From Idiomarina sp. (GTDB taxonomy: Bacteria; Pseudomonadota; Gammaproteobacteria; Enterobacterales; Alteromonadaceae): a stretch of DNA of 35,534 nt. The notes under the pieces are model-generated. The model did not search any database, was not told where the DNA came from, and worked only from the letters and a program-made list of their open reading frames with translations. Where the stretch lies: the NCBI GenBank assembly GCA_020832105.1, contig JAFIFH010000035.1, forward strand, positions 1-35,534. The letters run 5' to 3'. This document shows positions 1 to 9,528 of the stretch, in pieces. Numbering within the stretch: position 1 is the first letter of the stretch; every line of letters starts with the position of its first letter. Both the position numbers and the translations under genes were made by a program.

Positions 1-196
<196 letters not shown>

Positions 197-222
197 TCAA
201 TACTGGGGGACGAATTCTGCTC

Positions 223-261
223 AAAAAAAACCGCGCCCTGCCGTTAAAACGAGGCGCGGTT
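223..261 (-). terminator. Intrinsic terminator after tsf
   Basis: A 9-bp perfect stem, AACCGCGCC (229-237) with GGCGCGGTT (253-261), is followed on the minus strand by a run of eight T (223-230). It lies about 40 bases after the tsf stop and before pyrH, so it ends the rpsB-tsf transcript. Confidence 0.9.
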
Positions 262-303
262 AGTTTAGGGGTTGTTCTGCTCTGGCGTCAATGCCACAGT
301 TGC

Positions 304-1182
304 TTAGCCTTTTTTAGCCGCTGCAACCTGAGCCTGAACTTCAGAAGCGAAATCTTCTGATTTTTTCTCAATCCCTTCACCAACTTCGAAGCGTACGAAG
401 TCTAAAACATCTGCATTGTTAGCTTTCAGTAATTCGCCAACAGTCATGCTTGGGTCTTTTACAAAAGGCTGACCAGTCAGGCTGATTTCGCCAGTGAATT
501 TCTTCATCCGGCCTTCAACCATTTTCTCAGCGATTTCTTTTGGCTTGCCAGATTGCATAGCAATATCAACCTGAATTTCGCGCTCTTTGTCGACCACTTC
601 TGCAGCAACATCTTCCGGCTTAACAAACTGAGGCGTGCTTGCAGCAACGTGCATAGCTACGTCTTTCGCCAGCTCATCAGAACCGCCAGTCATGACTACA
701 GCAACACCGATACGGCCGCTGTGTACGTAAGTGACTACGCGATCACCACCAGAGATGGTTTTAACACGGCGTACGTTCATGTTTTCGCCGATTTTCGCAA
801 CCAGGTTCGCACGCGTCACTTCAACGGTGTTTTCGCCCAGTTGGGTGTTATTCAGGCTGTCGATGTCATTTTCCTGGTTGGCAAAAGCAGCATTGATTAC
901 TTGCTCACCAAAAGCCAGGAAGCTGTTATCACGTGATACGAAATCAGTTTCGCAGTTAAGCTCAACCAAAGTACCCACGTTGCCTTCAGCTTTTGTCAGG
1001 ATCACGCCTTCCGCAGCAACACGACCAGCTTTCTTCGCTGCTTTCGCCTGACCGCTCTTACGCATGTTGTCAATCGCCTGCTCGATGTCACCATTGGTTT
1101 CCATCAACGCTTTCTTACAATCCATCATGCCAGCGCCTGTGCGCTCGCGTAATTCTTTTACCTGTGCGGTAGTTACAGCCAT
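304..1182 (-). CDS. tsf: Translation elongation factor Ts
   Basis: EF-Ts is the guanine-nucleotide exchange factor that recycles EF-Tu from GDP to GTP form. The ATG at 1182 is chosen because it gives the canonical start [18 protein letters not shown] and has a GAGGA ribosome site 7 bases upstream; an in-frame codon at 1200 would add six non-conserved residues. The product is 292 residues, close to E. coli EF-Ts (283). The N-terminal UBA-like domain with [15 protein letters not shown] (residues about 12-27) and the core motif [14 protein letters not shown] (about 70-90, the TDFV segment that touches EF-Tu) are clear. It is second gene of the rpsB operon and is followed by a strong terminator. 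Confidence 0.98.
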   Translation of the reverse strand: MAVTTAQVKELRERTGAGMMDCKKALMETNGDIEQAIDNMRKSGQAKAAKKAGRVAAEGVILTKAEGNVGTLVELNCETDFVSRDNSFLAFGEQVINAAFANQENDIDSLNNTQLGENTVEVTRANLVAKIGENMNVRRVKTISGGDRVVTYVHSGRIGVAVVMTGGSDELAKDVAMHVAASTPQFVKPEDVAAEVVDKEREIQVDIAMQSGKPKEIAEKMVEGRMKKFTGEISLTGQPFVKDPSMTVGELLKANNADVLDFVRFEVGEGIEKKSEDFASEVQAQVAAAKKG

Positions 1183-1214
1183 TGTCTTGTCCTCAACCAA
1201 TCTGATGTAAAGAA

Positions 1215-1242
1215 GGCCCGATACCCTTACAGATATCGGGCC
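1215..1242 (-). terminator. Hairpin between rpsB and tsf (partial terminator or attenuator)
   Basis: GGCCCGATA (1215-1223) and TATCGGGCC (1234-1242) form a 9-bp perfect stem with a 10-base loop. On the minus strand the stem is followed by a broken T tract (TTCTTTAC), so it looks like a leaky terminator. Such an element would lower tsf relative to rpsB; it could also be an RNA-processing or stability site. Confidence 0.6.
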
Positions 1243-1261
1243 AGATATTCAGTTGTCTAGC

Positions 1262-1999
1262 TTACTCAGCGTCAGCTTCAACAAACTCGTCTTTTTCAGA
1301 TGCAACCTGTACACCTGACTGTTGACGACCTTCATTGATAGCGCTGGCAGTCGCACCTAAGTACAGCTGGATCGCACGGATAGCGTCATCGTTACCAGGG
1401 ATAACGTAATCAACGCCGTCAGGGTTAGAGTTAGTATCAACCACAGCAACTACTGGGATACCCAGGTTGTTAGCTTCTTTAATCGCAATGTGTTCATGAT
1501 CAGCGTCGATCACAAACAATACGTCAGGCAAGCCGCCCATGTTTTTGATACCACCCAGGCTCTTCTCTAGCTTTTCCATTTCGCGCGTGTTCATCAGCGC
1601 TTCTTTCTTGGTTAGCTTTTCGAAGGTACCGTCCTGGCTTTGTGCTTCTAAATCTTTCAGACGTTTGATTGACTGACGAACAGTTTTCCAGTTAGTCAAC
1701 ATACCACCCAACCAGCGGTGGTTAACGAAGAACTGGTTACAAGACGATGCAGTCTCTTTTACCGCGCCAGCAGCAGCGCGCTTAGTACCAACAAACAGAA
1801 TTTTACCGTTGTTAGCAGCGGCGTTCTGGATGAAGCCCAGTGCGTCATTAAACATAGGAACAGTCTGTTCCAGGTTAATGATGTGGATCTTGTTACGCGC
1901 ACCGAAGATGAAAGGCTTCATCTTAGGATTCCAGTAACGAGTTTGGTGACCGAAGTGGACACCTGCTTTTAACATGTCACGCATTGACACTGTAGCCAT
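1262..1999 (-). CDS. rpsB: 30S ribosomal protein S2
   Basis: S2 binds late to the 30S subunit near the 16S rRNA 5' and 3' domains and is needed for S1 binding. Start at ATG 1999 gives [20 protein letters not shown], with GAGGAAA ribosome site about 7 bases upstream; the open frame extends further upstream through the leader but that part is not conserved. Length 245 residues, against 241 in E. coli. Family motifs seen include [15 protein letters not shown] near residues 13-27, [33 protein letters not shown] and [14 protein letters not shown]. The C-terminal tail is acidic and variable, as usual. First gene of the rpsB-tsf operon; likely controlled by its own product through the leader upstream. 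Confidence 0.98.
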   Translation of the reverse strand: MATVSMRDMLKAGVHFGHQTRYWNPKMKPFIFGARNKIHIINLEQTVPMFNDALGFIQNAAANNGKILFVGTKRAAAGAVKETASSCNQFFVNHRWLGGMLTNWKTVRQSIKRLKDLEAQSQDGTFEKLTKKEALMNTREMEKLEKSLGGIKNMGGLPDVLFVIDADHEHIAIKEANNLGIPVVAVVDTNSNPDGVDYVIPGNDDAIRAIQLYLGATASAINEGRQQSGVQVASEKDEFVEADAE

Positions 2000-2241
2000 T
2001 TTAAATTTCCTCAAGTAGGGGTTACGCCTCCATATATCCCATGCCACCGACCCAGCTAGTCCGATTCCCCTTCTCACGGGTTCGCGTACCATTCATGTTT
2101 GATACCTGTTGGTTATCAAACCATGGATTAGCCTGCGATCCGCCTGGAGGAATCCAGCTCGCCGAGCACCCCGGGACATGTGTCGATATATGTGTGTAAT
2201 GTTTAAGTAATAAAAAGTTTATTTGCAGCCATTTGGTTGCG
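2000..2241 (-). ncRNA. rpsB 5' leader, likely S2-autoregulatory element (position of t44/tff RNA)
   Basis: From the predicted start near 2241 the rpsB mRNA would carry a leader of about 240 nt. It contains a perfect 8-bp stem (2097-2104 with 2114-2121, loop 9), a CTGGA/TCCAG stem around 2141-2157, and a purine-rich region before the rpsB ribosome site. In E. coli the small RNA t44/tff maps to this same place and belongs to the rpsB leader, where S2 represses rpsB-tsf. The role here is inferred from position and structure; I cannot run a covariance search. Confidence 0.55.
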
Positions 2242-2247
2242 GCGCGA

Positions 2248-2276
2248 TTTATACCATAACTGAGCCTTATTTTCAA
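2248..2276 (-). promoter_or_regulatory. rpsB promoter
   Basis: On the minus strand TTGAAA (2271-2276) and TATAAA (2248-2253) are separated by exactly 17 bases, followed by a GC-rich stretch (TCGCGCCG) that resembles the discriminator of stringently controlled ribosomal promoters. The predicted start is near 2241. Confidence 0.8.
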
Positions 2277-2485
2277 AATTTTCTAGCCAGTTTATAGTGG
2301 CAGTGTAGGTGCGGCAGTGGCCTATATCTGGTAGGATCCGTTCACTATATACGCTAAGCCTGACATGACCTGCCATTACCGGTTTGTATAACTGCGGACA
2401 ATGATAGATAAGTGGCCTCAGGCGCGTTAGTCATGAGCATCCTGCTAAGCGGGCTGTAAAGAGCACATTAACGAGTGGTATCAAC
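2277..2485. other. Spacer between the rpsB promoter and map
   Basis: About 200 bases with no open frame I would call a gene. It must hold the map promoter, but no convincing -35/-10 pair stands out. A 7-base direct repeat GGCAGTG occurs at 2299-2305 and 2313-2319, with no evident function. Confidence 0.5.
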
Positions 2486-3271
2486 ATGTCGATTAAAATC
2501 AAAACTGCTGAAGAAATTGAGAAAATGCGCGTTGCTGGTCGTCTGGCAGCCAGTGTGCTGGAAATGATTACCCCACATGTGCAGGCAGGGATTACCACAG
2601 ATGAACTGAATACCATCTGTCATGACTACATTCTTGCCCACGACGCTTATCCGGCGCCACTGAACTATCACGGTTTTCCCAAATCGATCTGTACCTCAGT
2701 GAACCATTGTGTATGTCATGGTATTCCCAACGAGAAGCCACTGAAAAATGGCGATATTATTAATATCGACGTGACCGTTAAAAAAGACGGTTACCACGGT
2801 GACACCAGCAAGATGTTCATTATTGGTGAGGGTTCCATTCTGGCTAACCGTTTGACCACGGTCACTCAGGAGTCCTTATATAAGGCCATTCGTTTAGTCA
2901 AACCTGGCACTCGTTTAGGGGACATCGGCCACGAAATTCAAAAATACGCTGAAGGTTTTGGCTATTCTATTGTACGCGAGTTCTGCGGCCATGGCATTGG
3001 TGACGAGTTCCACGAAGACCCGCAAGTGGTGCATTATGGCCGCCGTGGCACTGGTGTAGAATTAAAGGCCGGTATGTGTTTAACCATTGAGCCTATGGTG
3101 AATGCAGGTAAGCGTCACACCAAAATACTGAAAGACGGCTGGACCGTGCTCACCAAGGACCGCAGTTTGAGCGCCCAATGGGAGCACACTTTACTGGTAA
3201 CCGACGATGGCGTAGAGATCCTCACTCTGCGTGAAGACGAAACCATCGAACGAGTGATTAGCCACAGCTAA
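2486..3271 (+). CDS. map: Methionine aminopeptidase, type I
   Basis: Removes the initiator methionine from nascent proteins when the second residue is small; cytoplasmic di-metal enzyme. All five metal ligands are visible: D95 (INID), D106 (GYHGD), H169 (CGHGIG), E202 (TIEPM) and E233 (WEH), plus the substrate histidine H79 (CHGIP). Length 261 residues, matching E. coli (264), and no N-terminal zinc-finger extension. It is divergent from rpsB, as in E. coli, and is followed 42 bases later by glnD and then dapD on the same strand, so the three may be co-transcribed. The ribosome site is weak (GAGTGG). Confidence 0.98.
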   Translation: MSIKIKTAEEIEKMRVAGRLAASVLEMITPHVQAGITTDELNTICHDYILAHDAYPAPLNYHGFPKSICTSVNHCVCHGIPNEKPLKNGDIINIDVTVKKDGYHGDTSKMFIIGEGSILANRLTTVTQESLYKAIRLVKPGTRLGDIGHEIQKYAEGFGYSIVREFCGHGIGDEFHEDPQVVHYGRRGTGVELKAGMCLTIEPMVNAGKRHTKILKDGWTVLTKDRSLSAQWEHTLLVTDDGVEILTLREDETIERVISHS

Positions 3272-3313
3272 TGCTGACAAGGCAGGTTGCTGAATAGCGA
3301 AAAGGTAGATTAG

Positions 3314-5950
3314 ATGCAGCTCAGTGACGGGACCGAGTTATCACGTCTTTATCCGATTGACTGGCCAGCAGGTGTTAGTCAGTTACAACAGTATAAAGAG
3401 GTCGTCAGCGCTTATAATGACTGGTCTGACGAACAGTTTATCAGTGCCGATATTGACACCCTGGTGCACCATCGGGCGTATGTTATTGATACCCTGCTCA
3501 GTCACTTATGGCAGCAGTTAGCGTTGCCCGAGCACAATATGGCCTTGCTTGCTGTTGGTGGTTATGGCCGTTCAGTGCTGCACCCTGGTTCTGATATTGA
3601 TGTACTGGTGCTGCATCAAGGGCCGCTGTCGGGCTCCGAAGCTGAGGCGGTCAGTCAGCTGATTACATGGTTGTGGGATCTGAAGCTGGATATCGGCCAT
3701 TCCGTGCGCACCGTCGAACAGTGCATCAGCGGTGCCGCCGAAGACATCAGTATCGCCACCACCCTGATCGAGAATCGCTACATTTGTGGCGACTCGGGTT
3801 TGGCGAATGCCTTGCAACGAGCCGTCTATAATGACTTTCCATGGAGTAGCCGCGCTTTTTACCAGGCCAAGGTAGAAGAACAGCGCCAGCGCCACCAGCG
3901 TTTTCATGGCACCTCCTATAATCTTGAACCCAATGTCAAATCATCTCCTGGCGGTTTGCGTGATGTACAGACCATTGGCTGGATCGCCAAACATCACTTT
4001 CGCACCAAAACCGATGAAAGCCTGGTTGAGTATCACTACATCAGTGCGGACGAGTTCCTCGAACTGCGAGAATGCACCAGCTTTCTCTGGCGAGTTCGCT
4101 ATGCACTGCATGTGGAAGCAGACAAATGCGAAGACCGGCTGCTCTTTGACCACCAACCTGGGGTTGCCTTACGCCTAGGTTACGGTCGCGATGGCAAGCG
4201 CTCTGTTGAGCCGATGATGAAAGACTATTTTAAAGTGGTATTGCGGGTCAGCGAATTGAACCGAATGTTGCTGCAGTTTTTTGAGCAGGCGATTCTTGGG
4301 GATCCGAAATCGCCGCAACCAACGCCGCTGGATCAGGACTTTGTGATTATTCGCCGCCAGATCAGCGCGCGCCATGACGACGTATTTAAGCATAGCGAGA
4401 CTATTCTGCGTTTCTTTTTGCTGATTGCAGAGCGACCTGATATCGAGGGCGTACATTCACATACCATTCGTTTATTACGCAACGCCCGCAGTCGCCTTGA
4501 GCAGCCCCTTAGCCACAATCCAAAATGTCGCGAATACTTTAATGCGCTGGTTAAACACCCCCGAGGTTTTGGCCTGGCGTTCAGCCTGATGCATCGGCAC
4601 GGGATCATGGCCCACTACCTGCCCCAGTGGCAGCACATTGTCGGTCAGATGCAGTTTGACCTGTTCCATGCGTATACCGTAGATGAACACACCTATCGCT
4701 TAATCAGCAACCTGTATGACTTTACTGTGGACGAGAAGAGCGAAGCCTTTGCGCTCTGCAGTCAACTAGTTCAGGACATGGAAAAACCACACCTACTGTT
4801 CCTGGCAGGTATTTTTCATGACATCGCCAAAGGCCGTGGCGGTGATCATTCTGAGCTCGGTGAGCTTGATGCCCGTCACTTCTGCCAGCAACATGGGTAT
4901 GCAGAATCCGACGCTGACATCGTGGCCTGGTTAGTGCGCCAGCACCTGTTGATGTCAGTCACCGCGCAAAAACGCGATATTTACGACCCCGAAGTGATTC
5001 ATAAATTTGCTCAACAGGTGTCCAGCCTCGAGCGGCTGCAATATCTGTATTGCCTGACGGTGGCTGACATTCGTGCGACCAACAGCAATTTATGGAATAA
5101 CTGGAAGGCCACCCTGCTCGAAGAGCTCTACCAGGCCACCGCAAACGTATTGCAACAGGAAGGCTCTGCGACCATGGATATTCGTGCTCGCATCACCCAA
5201 AACAAAGCCGGGGCGATGGGCCTGTTGCTGAGCGCAGGCTTTAGTCCTAATGAGGTCACTCAGTTGTGGTCGCGCTTCACTGTGGACTACTTTAATCGCC
5301 ACAGTGGCGAGCAGATTGCCTGGCACACTCAGCATATTATTCATTTGCAGGAGCACCAGCTGCCGCTGATTCTGATCGGCGACGAAAATAACCACGGCAC
5401 CACTGAGCTGTTTATTTATCACCATGAAGAAAGTCACTTATTTGCCAATGTTGCGGCAGTTTTAGATGGCGAATGTTTAAGTATTCACGACGCACAAATC
5501 CTTAACACCCGTGACGGTTATGTCATGGATACCTTTATTCTGCTACAGACTGATGGCAAACCACTGGTTGACCCGCATCGCATTGAAGAAGTGAAGCAGC
5601 ATTTGTACGACGTCCTGCGCAAGCGCCGTCAGTCGCCGGCGAACCAAAGGCGAATGTCGCGCCGCTTACGTAACTTTGAAGTGCCGACCAAAGTAAACTT
5701 TCTCGCGCAAAAGAATGCCAAAAGAACCACCTTTGAGCTGATTACGCTGGACCGCCCTGGCTTAATTGCCACCCTGGCAAAAGTATTTCAGGCGCAACAT
5801 ATCACTTTGCAAGCCGCAAAAATCACCACCATCGGTGAACAGGTAGAAGACTTATTTATTGTCACGACTGCTGAGCAAACTGCGCTCGACGAAGCCCACT
5901 GCGAGGCACTGAAAGACGCCATCATTCATACATTAGAAAACCACCACTGA
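3314..5950 (+). CDS. glnD: Bifunctional uridylyltransferase / uridylyl-removing enzyme (GlnD)
   Basis: GlnD senses glutamine and adds or removes UMP on PII proteins, thereby controlling glutamine synthetase and NtrBC signalling. Full length at 878 residues (E. coli 890). Domains in order: N-terminal nucleotidyltransferase with GGYGR (82-86) and the catalytic aspartates in GSDID (D94, D96); a helical GlnD linker region; an HD phosphohydrolase domain with H502-D503 (FHDIAKGRGGDH) responsible for UMP removal; two C-terminal ACT domains starting near residues 705 (HLFANVAAVLDG) and 806 (LITLDRPGLIATLAKVF) that bind glutamine. Both active sites look intact. It lies between map and dapD as in E. 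coli; spacing to dapD is 39 bases. Confidence 0.97.
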   Translation: MQLSDGTELSRLYPIDWPAGVSQLQQYKEVVSAYNDWSDEQFISADIDTLVHHRAYVIDTLLSHLWQQLALPEHNMALLAVGGYGRSVLHPGSDIDVLVLHQGPLSGSEAEAVSQLITWLWDLKLDIGHSVRTVEQCISGAAEDISIATTLIENRYICGDSGLANALQRAVYNDFPWSSRAFYQAKVEEQRQRHQRFHGTSYNLEPNVKSSPGGLRDVQTIGWIAKHHFRTKTDESLVEYHYISADEFLELRECTSFLWRVRYALHVEADKCEDRLLFDHQPGVALRLGYGRDGKRSVEPMMKDYFKVVLRVSELNRMLLQFFEQAILGDPKSPQPTPLDQDFVIIRRQISARHDDVFKHSETILRFFLLIAERPDIEGVHSHTIRLLRNARSRLEQPLSHNPKCREYFNALVKHPRGFGLAFSLMHRHGIMAHYLPQWQHIVGQMQFDLFHAYTVDEHTYRLISNLYDFTVDEKSEAFALCSQLVQDMEKPHLLFLAGIFHDIAKGRGGDHSELGELDARHFCQQHGYAESDADIVAWLVRQHLLMSVTAQKRDIYDPEVIHKFAQQVSSLERLQYLYCLTVADIRATNSNLWNNWKATLLEELYQATANVLQQEGSATMDIRARITQNKAGAMGLLLSAGFSPNEVTQLWSRFTVDYFNRHSGEQIAWHTQHIIHLQEHQLPLILIGDENNHGTTELFIYHHEESHLFANVAAVLDGECLSIHDAQILNTRDGYVMDTFILLQTDGKPLVDPHRIEEVKQHLYDVLRKRRQSPANQRRMSRRLRNFEVPTKVNFLAQKNAKRTTFELITLDRPGLIATLAKVFQAQHITLQAAKITTIGEQVEDLFIVTTAEQTALDEAHCEALKDAIIHTLENHH

Positions 5951-5989
5951 GGGTCACTCGGTGGTCAGAAACCGAAGGAAGTAACCGCT

Positions 5990-6814
5990 ATGCAAGCACT
6001 ACAAAACACCATTGAAGCAGCGTTTGAACAACGCGCCGAGTTTTCTCCAACTAAGGCGCCACAAGATGTGCGTGACGCCGTCAACGAAGCACTGGCTGGC
6101 CTCGATGCAGGCACCCTGCGCGTGGCAGAAAAGCTGGATGGCCAATGGGTTGTTAATGAATGGGTGAAAAAGGCGGTGCTACTGTCATTTCGTCTTAATG
6201 ACAACCAACTCATGGATGGTGCAGAAACGCGCTTTTACGATAAAGTTGCCAGTAAATACGCAGACTACAGCGAAGCCGACTTTAAACGCGACGGGGTACG
6301 CATCGTGCCACCTGCAATGGTGCGTAAAGGCTCATTCTTAGGTAAGAACGTGGTGGCGATGCCAAGCTACGTCAACTTAGGTGCCTATGTTGGTGAAGGC
6401 AGCATGATTGATACCTGGGCGACCGTTGGCTCTTGTGCTCAAATCGGCAAGAATGTGCATTTGTCCGGTGGTGTTGGTATTGGCGGTGTGCTCGAGCCAC
6501 TGCAGGCGAACCCTACTATTATTGAAGACAATTGCTTTATTGGCGCCCGTTCAGAAATCGTTGAAGGGGTGATTGTGGAAGAAGGCGCAGTGATTTCAAT
6601 GGGCGTATATATTGGCCAAAGCACGCGCATTTATGATCGTGAAACCGGCGAAGTCCATTACGGGCGTGTACCTGCCGGTGCAGTGGTTGTACCTGGCTCG
6701 TTACCGGCTAAAGATGGAACACATAGCCTGTATGCGGCCATTATCGTGAAAAAAGTCGATGCAAAAACACGCGCTAAAGTCGGCATCAATGAGCTACTAC
6801 GCGCAGCTGAATAA
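5990..6814 (+). CDS. dapD: 2,3,4,5-tetrahydropyridine-2,6-dicarboxylate N-succinyltransferase
   Basis: Transfers succinyl from succinyl-CoA to tetrahydrodipicolinate in the succinylase branch of lysine and meso-diaminopimelate synthesis. 274 residues, the same as E. coli DapD. The middle third is a left-handed beta-helix of hexapeptide repeats, with family motifs [20 protein letters not shown] and [16 protein letters not shown]; the acidic residues in the IDTW and EIVEG segments correspond to the family's active-site D and E. Ribosome site AAGGA precedes the ATG at 5990. Its stop is three bases from the end of the convergent truC, with no terminator between them. Confidence 0.98.
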   Translation: MQALQNTIEAAFEQRAEFSPTKAPQDVRDAVNEALAGLDAGTLRVAEKLDGQWVVNEWVKKAVLLSFRLNDNQLMDGAETRFYDKVASKYADYSEADFKRDGVRIVPPAMVRKGSFLGKNVVAMPSYVNLGAYVGEGSMIDTWATVGSCAQIGKNVHLSGGVGIGGVLEPLQANPTIIEDNCFIGARSEIVEGVIVEEGAVISMGVYIGQSTRIYDRETGEVHYGRVPAGAVVVPGSLPAKDGTHSLYAAIIVKKVDAKTRAKVGINELLRAAE

Positions 6815-6817
6815 CCT

Positions 6818-7579
6818 TTATTCTGTTGGCCTGAAAGGTTTGAAAAATTCATCCGGTACGGGGATGCGTAAACGCACATCTGCACCCGTCTCCGGATGCC
6901 TGAACTCAAGACCGGTAGCGGCCAGAAGCAGGCGATTAATGCCAAAATGCTGACGAAAAAACTGGTTATGGCGCCCGTCGCCATGGCTGGTATCACCAAT
7001 AATCGGATGTCGTGCATGGGCCATATGCCGACGCAGCTGATGCTTACGTCCGGTTTTTGGTGACAACTGCACCAAGGAGTAGCGACTGGTTTCGTACCGA
7101 GCGCTGACCTTGAACGGCAATTCCGCTTTTTCCAGGGTCATAAAATCTGTAACTGCTGACTGCGCAGGCTTGTCCTGCTGCGCATTTTTATCAGCAATTT
7201 TGTCTAGCTTTTCACGCAACGCATAATCAATCTGCCCGTGCTCATCCAAATAACCTCGTACCACGGCATGATACATTTTACGTATATCGCGCTCTGCAAA
7301 TTGCTCACTGACCACCCTCGCGGTTTGTGCATTCAGCGCAAATAACAGCACCCCTGACGTTGGCCGGTCCAATCGATGTACAGGGTAAACATAACAGCCG
7401 AGCTGATCCCGTAGCATCTGCATTGCAAAATAGCGTGCATCAGACGCCAGCCACGAGCGGTGGACCAGTAGCCCCGAGGGTTTATTGATGGCGACCAGAT
7501 GCTCGTCCTGATAAATGATATCAAGCGGCCCAAAAGGGTTCTCAGCGTCGATCGCAGATATAATTGACTCATCGTTCAT
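6818..7579 (-). CDS. truC: tRNA pseudouridine(65) synthase TruC
   Basis: A RluA-family pseudouridine synthase; TruC modifies U65 in the acceptor/T-arm region of tRNA. 253 residues (E. coli TruC 260). The catalytic loop HRLDRPTSG with the nucleophilic D71 and the RluA motifs INKPSGLLVH (31-40) and SPKTGRKHQLRRHMAH are present; there is no S4 domain, as expected for TruC. Assignment to TruC rather than RluA/RluC/RluD rests on length and on its partner yqcC immediately upstream (14-base gap), an arrangement shared with E. coli. No clear Shine-Dalgarno is visible before its ATG, so translation may be coupled to yqcC. Confidence 0.93.
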   Translation of the reverse strand: MNDESIISAIDAENPFGPLDIIYQDEHLVAINKPSGLLVHRSWLASDARYFAMQMLRDQLGCYVYPVHRLDRPTSGVLLFALNAQTARVVSEQFAERDIRKMYHAVVRGYLDEHGQIDYALREKLDKIADKNAQQDKPAQSAVTDFMTLEKAELPFKVSARYETSRYSLVQLSPKTGRKHQLRRHMAHARHPIIGDTSHGDGRHNQFFRQHFGINRLLLAATGLEFRHPETGADVRLRIPVPDEFFKPFRPTE

Positions 7580-7593
7580 ACTATTTATATAGC

Positions 7594-7932
7594 TTAACTC
7601 GCCTGCATAGGATCAACGCCAGAGATTAAAATATCCAATTCGCGAATACATACAATGAGCTCACGATGGGTTTTTAACTGCCCTTTATAGACCTGCGCAG
7701 CCATTGGACTCACCGCCATCCGTGTTGGTAATGGCTGGTCTGCAGCCAACAATGCCTGTAAACGTGGTATCATAATGAACTGCAACCATTGATGAAAATC
7801 AAGGGTGTCCACAGCGAAAGGCTGCGTGCTTTGTAGCGCACTGGCAGACGGTGGCTGTTGCTGCCAAAGGTCAAGTTGCTGCATGGTCTGTTGCAGCTCC
7901 AAGAGTTGTCGTTGCACCTGCTGATTATTCAC
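7594..7932 (-). CDS. yqcC: YqcC family protein (DUF446)
   Basis: Small all-helical protein of unknown function, 112 residues; this family is almost always found beside truC. Visible features: an N-terminal glutamine-rich amphipathic helix (residues 1-27), then FHQWLQFIMIPRLQ and a C-terminal MAAQVYKGQLKTHRELIVCIRELD segment read in pieces as typical of the family. The start is a GTG at 7932 (minus) with a GAGAG ribosome site 6 bases upstream. It is divergent from the DUF3549 gene with a 44-base spacer. It may act with TruC, but that is only guilt by association. Confidence 0.88.
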   Translation of the reverse strand: MNNQQVQRQLLELQQTMQQLDLWQQQPPSASALQSTQPFAVDTLDFHQWLQFIMIPRLQALLAADQPLPTRMAVSPMAAQVYKGQLKTHRELIVCIRELDILISGVDPMQAS

Positions 7933-7976
7933 GTTGCTCTCTCTTAAAATTTAGTCCAAACAAAACGGTTACTGCC

Positions 7977-9116
7977 ATGACTCAAGCCAGTTTCAGCGTT
8001 GATACCCTGACCGATTTTTTAACCATGGGTGAGACACATTATTACATTTTTGACCTTGGTCGTCTTGTTCGTCAAATTCCAAACGACGAATTTGCGGCGA
8101 TGGAAGCAGGTCAACGGCCCTACCCCACGCCTTCACAACAACACGCATGGCTGGCCATTGTTTTCTGGCGCAAGGACGCTGCTGCAGACAGTAGTCCGTT
8201 CATCTGGTTTGCTAAATTCCCCCTTGATGAACGCGGCCTGATTAGCCACGCGGCCCGGCAGCATTACCTGCAAATTATTGTTGAGGCGCTGGGTCGTGAT
8301 ATCACCGCTGACGCCAGCGCAGAACAGGCAGAATTGCTTAAGCAAAACCCTTATATCTTTACCCCACCCGAGGCGAAGCGCGCTGCTTTTCATGCGCAGG
8401 TTAGCCGTATACTCAATCAACCACCGAGTATTTTCTTCGACGACGTACAGTCATTTATGCTCGGCCAGCGCGAGCCTGCCAAGTGGCAGCAGTTAGGCGC
8501 TCAGGGTGTGCATGACATGGCCGCGCGGCTTGAGCAACAGCCGGAGGTAAGCCAACGTCTTCACCAGCAACTGCCAGACTGGCCAGAAGGCTTTGTCCAG
8601 GCATTGGCGAGTGCGTTGGAGCACCAGGTGTTACCTGACCATGTGTGGCACAACCTGAGCGCCCTGTTTGCCCAGTGTGTCGCCACACCGCAAGCGCATC
8701 ACTCCGCCCGTTTAATAGTGCCTGTGCTACGCAGTTTAAGCGCAACCATTGTGGATAGAGCAGCGCAGTCGCCGCAACCACCATTGGCCGACGGATCACC
8801 TTACGGCAACATCCCCCGCCAGTTACAACGCCTGCTGTCGCAACCGTCGTTGCCAACAGAGATTGAGGCCGACCTGCTGATCATCATCGGTGCGCGCTGT
8901 TGGCCACTGCTTAGCGACGAGACGCTGCGCACCCTGTTTTTACAGCGTCTTAGTCAACATGGTGAATTATTCACCCATGTCTTTGCAGATTTAGTCACCG
9001 TACCTGCACTACGCATGTATTTTCTTACGTTGCTGCGGGATCCCGCCGCTGCCAGTGAGCCTGTTCAACAAGCCATTGATAGATTAAAATCAGCGATGAT
9101 GGCGCGTCAGCGGTAA
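7977..9116 (+). CDS. DUF3549 family protein
   Basis: 379-residue cytoplasmic protein of unknown function, recognised as DUF3549 from its conserved opening (DTLTDFLTMGETHYYIFDLG at residues about 9-28, then GRLVRQIP) and the FWRKDAAADSSPFIWFAKFP segment. No signal peptide or membrane span; the second half is helical with repeated QQL/LLS-type leucine-rich helices. The open frame extends upstream to 7851, but that would overlap the divergent yqcC, so the ATG at 7977 is chosen; its ribosome site is weak. Twelve bases after its stop comes the DUF3301 gene, so the two form an operon. The family occurs mainly in marine gammaproteobacteria next to truC/yqcC. Confidence 0.85.
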   Translation: MTQASFSVDTLTDFLTMGETHYYIFDLGRLVRQIPNDEFAAMEAGQRPYPTPSQQHAWLAIVFWRKDAAADSSPFIWFAKFPLDERGLISHAARQHYLQIIVEALGRDITADASAEQAELLKQNPYIFTPPEAKRAAFHAQVSRILNQPPSIFFDDVQSFMLGQREPAKWQQLGAQGVHDMAARLEQQPEVSQRLHQQLPDWPEGFVQALASALEHQVLPDHVWHNLSALFAQCVATPQAHHSARLIVPVLRSLSATIVDRAAQSPQPPLADGSPYGNIPRQLQRLLSQPSLPTEIEADLLIIIGARCWPLLSDETLRTLFLQRLSQHGELFTHVFADLVTVPALRMYFLTLLRDPAAASEPVQQAIDRLKSAMMARQR

Positions 9117-9128
9117 GCGAGAGACAAT

Positions 9129-9527
9129 ATGTTCGATTTAAGCAGTGTAATTATGTTGGCGGGGATAGCCTGTATAGCGGCGCTATTCTGGCAATATCGT
9201 CGGCTTGGCGAGCGCGCGCAACTGTATGCGGCGCAATATTGCAAGCAGCATAAACTGCAGTATCTTGATATTGCCCGCCACCGTGACAGTTTTCGAATTT
9301 CCCGGCGTGGTCCGGTATGGACCACGCAGTTTAACTTTGGCTTTAGCAGTGATCGCGAACACCGTTATGAGGGCCAGCTTAGCTTTGCCAACGCCCGGCT
9401 GGTAGACGTCATCATGCCGGTTTATCGAGCCCCGGACGAGACACCAGCAGCCAGCACTCAGCAGCGGGCGCGCCCAGCCAGCGGCACTGGCAGCTATTAT
9501 GAAAATGACACCTACCGCAAGCATTAA
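9129..9527 (+). CDS. DUF3301 family membrane-anchored protein
   Basis: 132 residues with one N-terminal membrane span (about 5-22, IMLAGIACIAALFW) followed by a basic segment (QYRRLGERAQ) that suggests the remainder lies in the cytoplasm. The core CKQHKLQYLDIARHRDSFR and FNFGFSSDREHRYEG are the family signature of DUF3301. The tail (from about residue 100) is low-complexity, rich in A, S, T and R. Function is unknown. It is the second gene of a two-gene operon with the DUF3549 protein and is followed immediately by a strong hairpin. Confidence 0.82.
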   Translation: MFDLSSVIMLAGIACIAALFWQYRRLGERAQLYAAQYCKQHKLQYLDIARHRDSFRISRRGPVWTTQFNFGFSSDREHRYEGQLSFANARLVDVIMPVYRAPDETPAASTQQRARPASGTGSYYENDTYRKH

Positions 9528-9528
9528 A

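Noticed and set aside
553..936. Open frame of 127 codons antisense to tsf
   Set aside because: It is the shadow of a highly conserved gene; no ribosome site and no recognisable protein.
8455..8856. Open frame of 133 codons antisense to the DUF3549 gene
   Set aside because: Low-complexity A/G/V/T-rich product typical of antisense reading of a GC-rich gene, without start signals.
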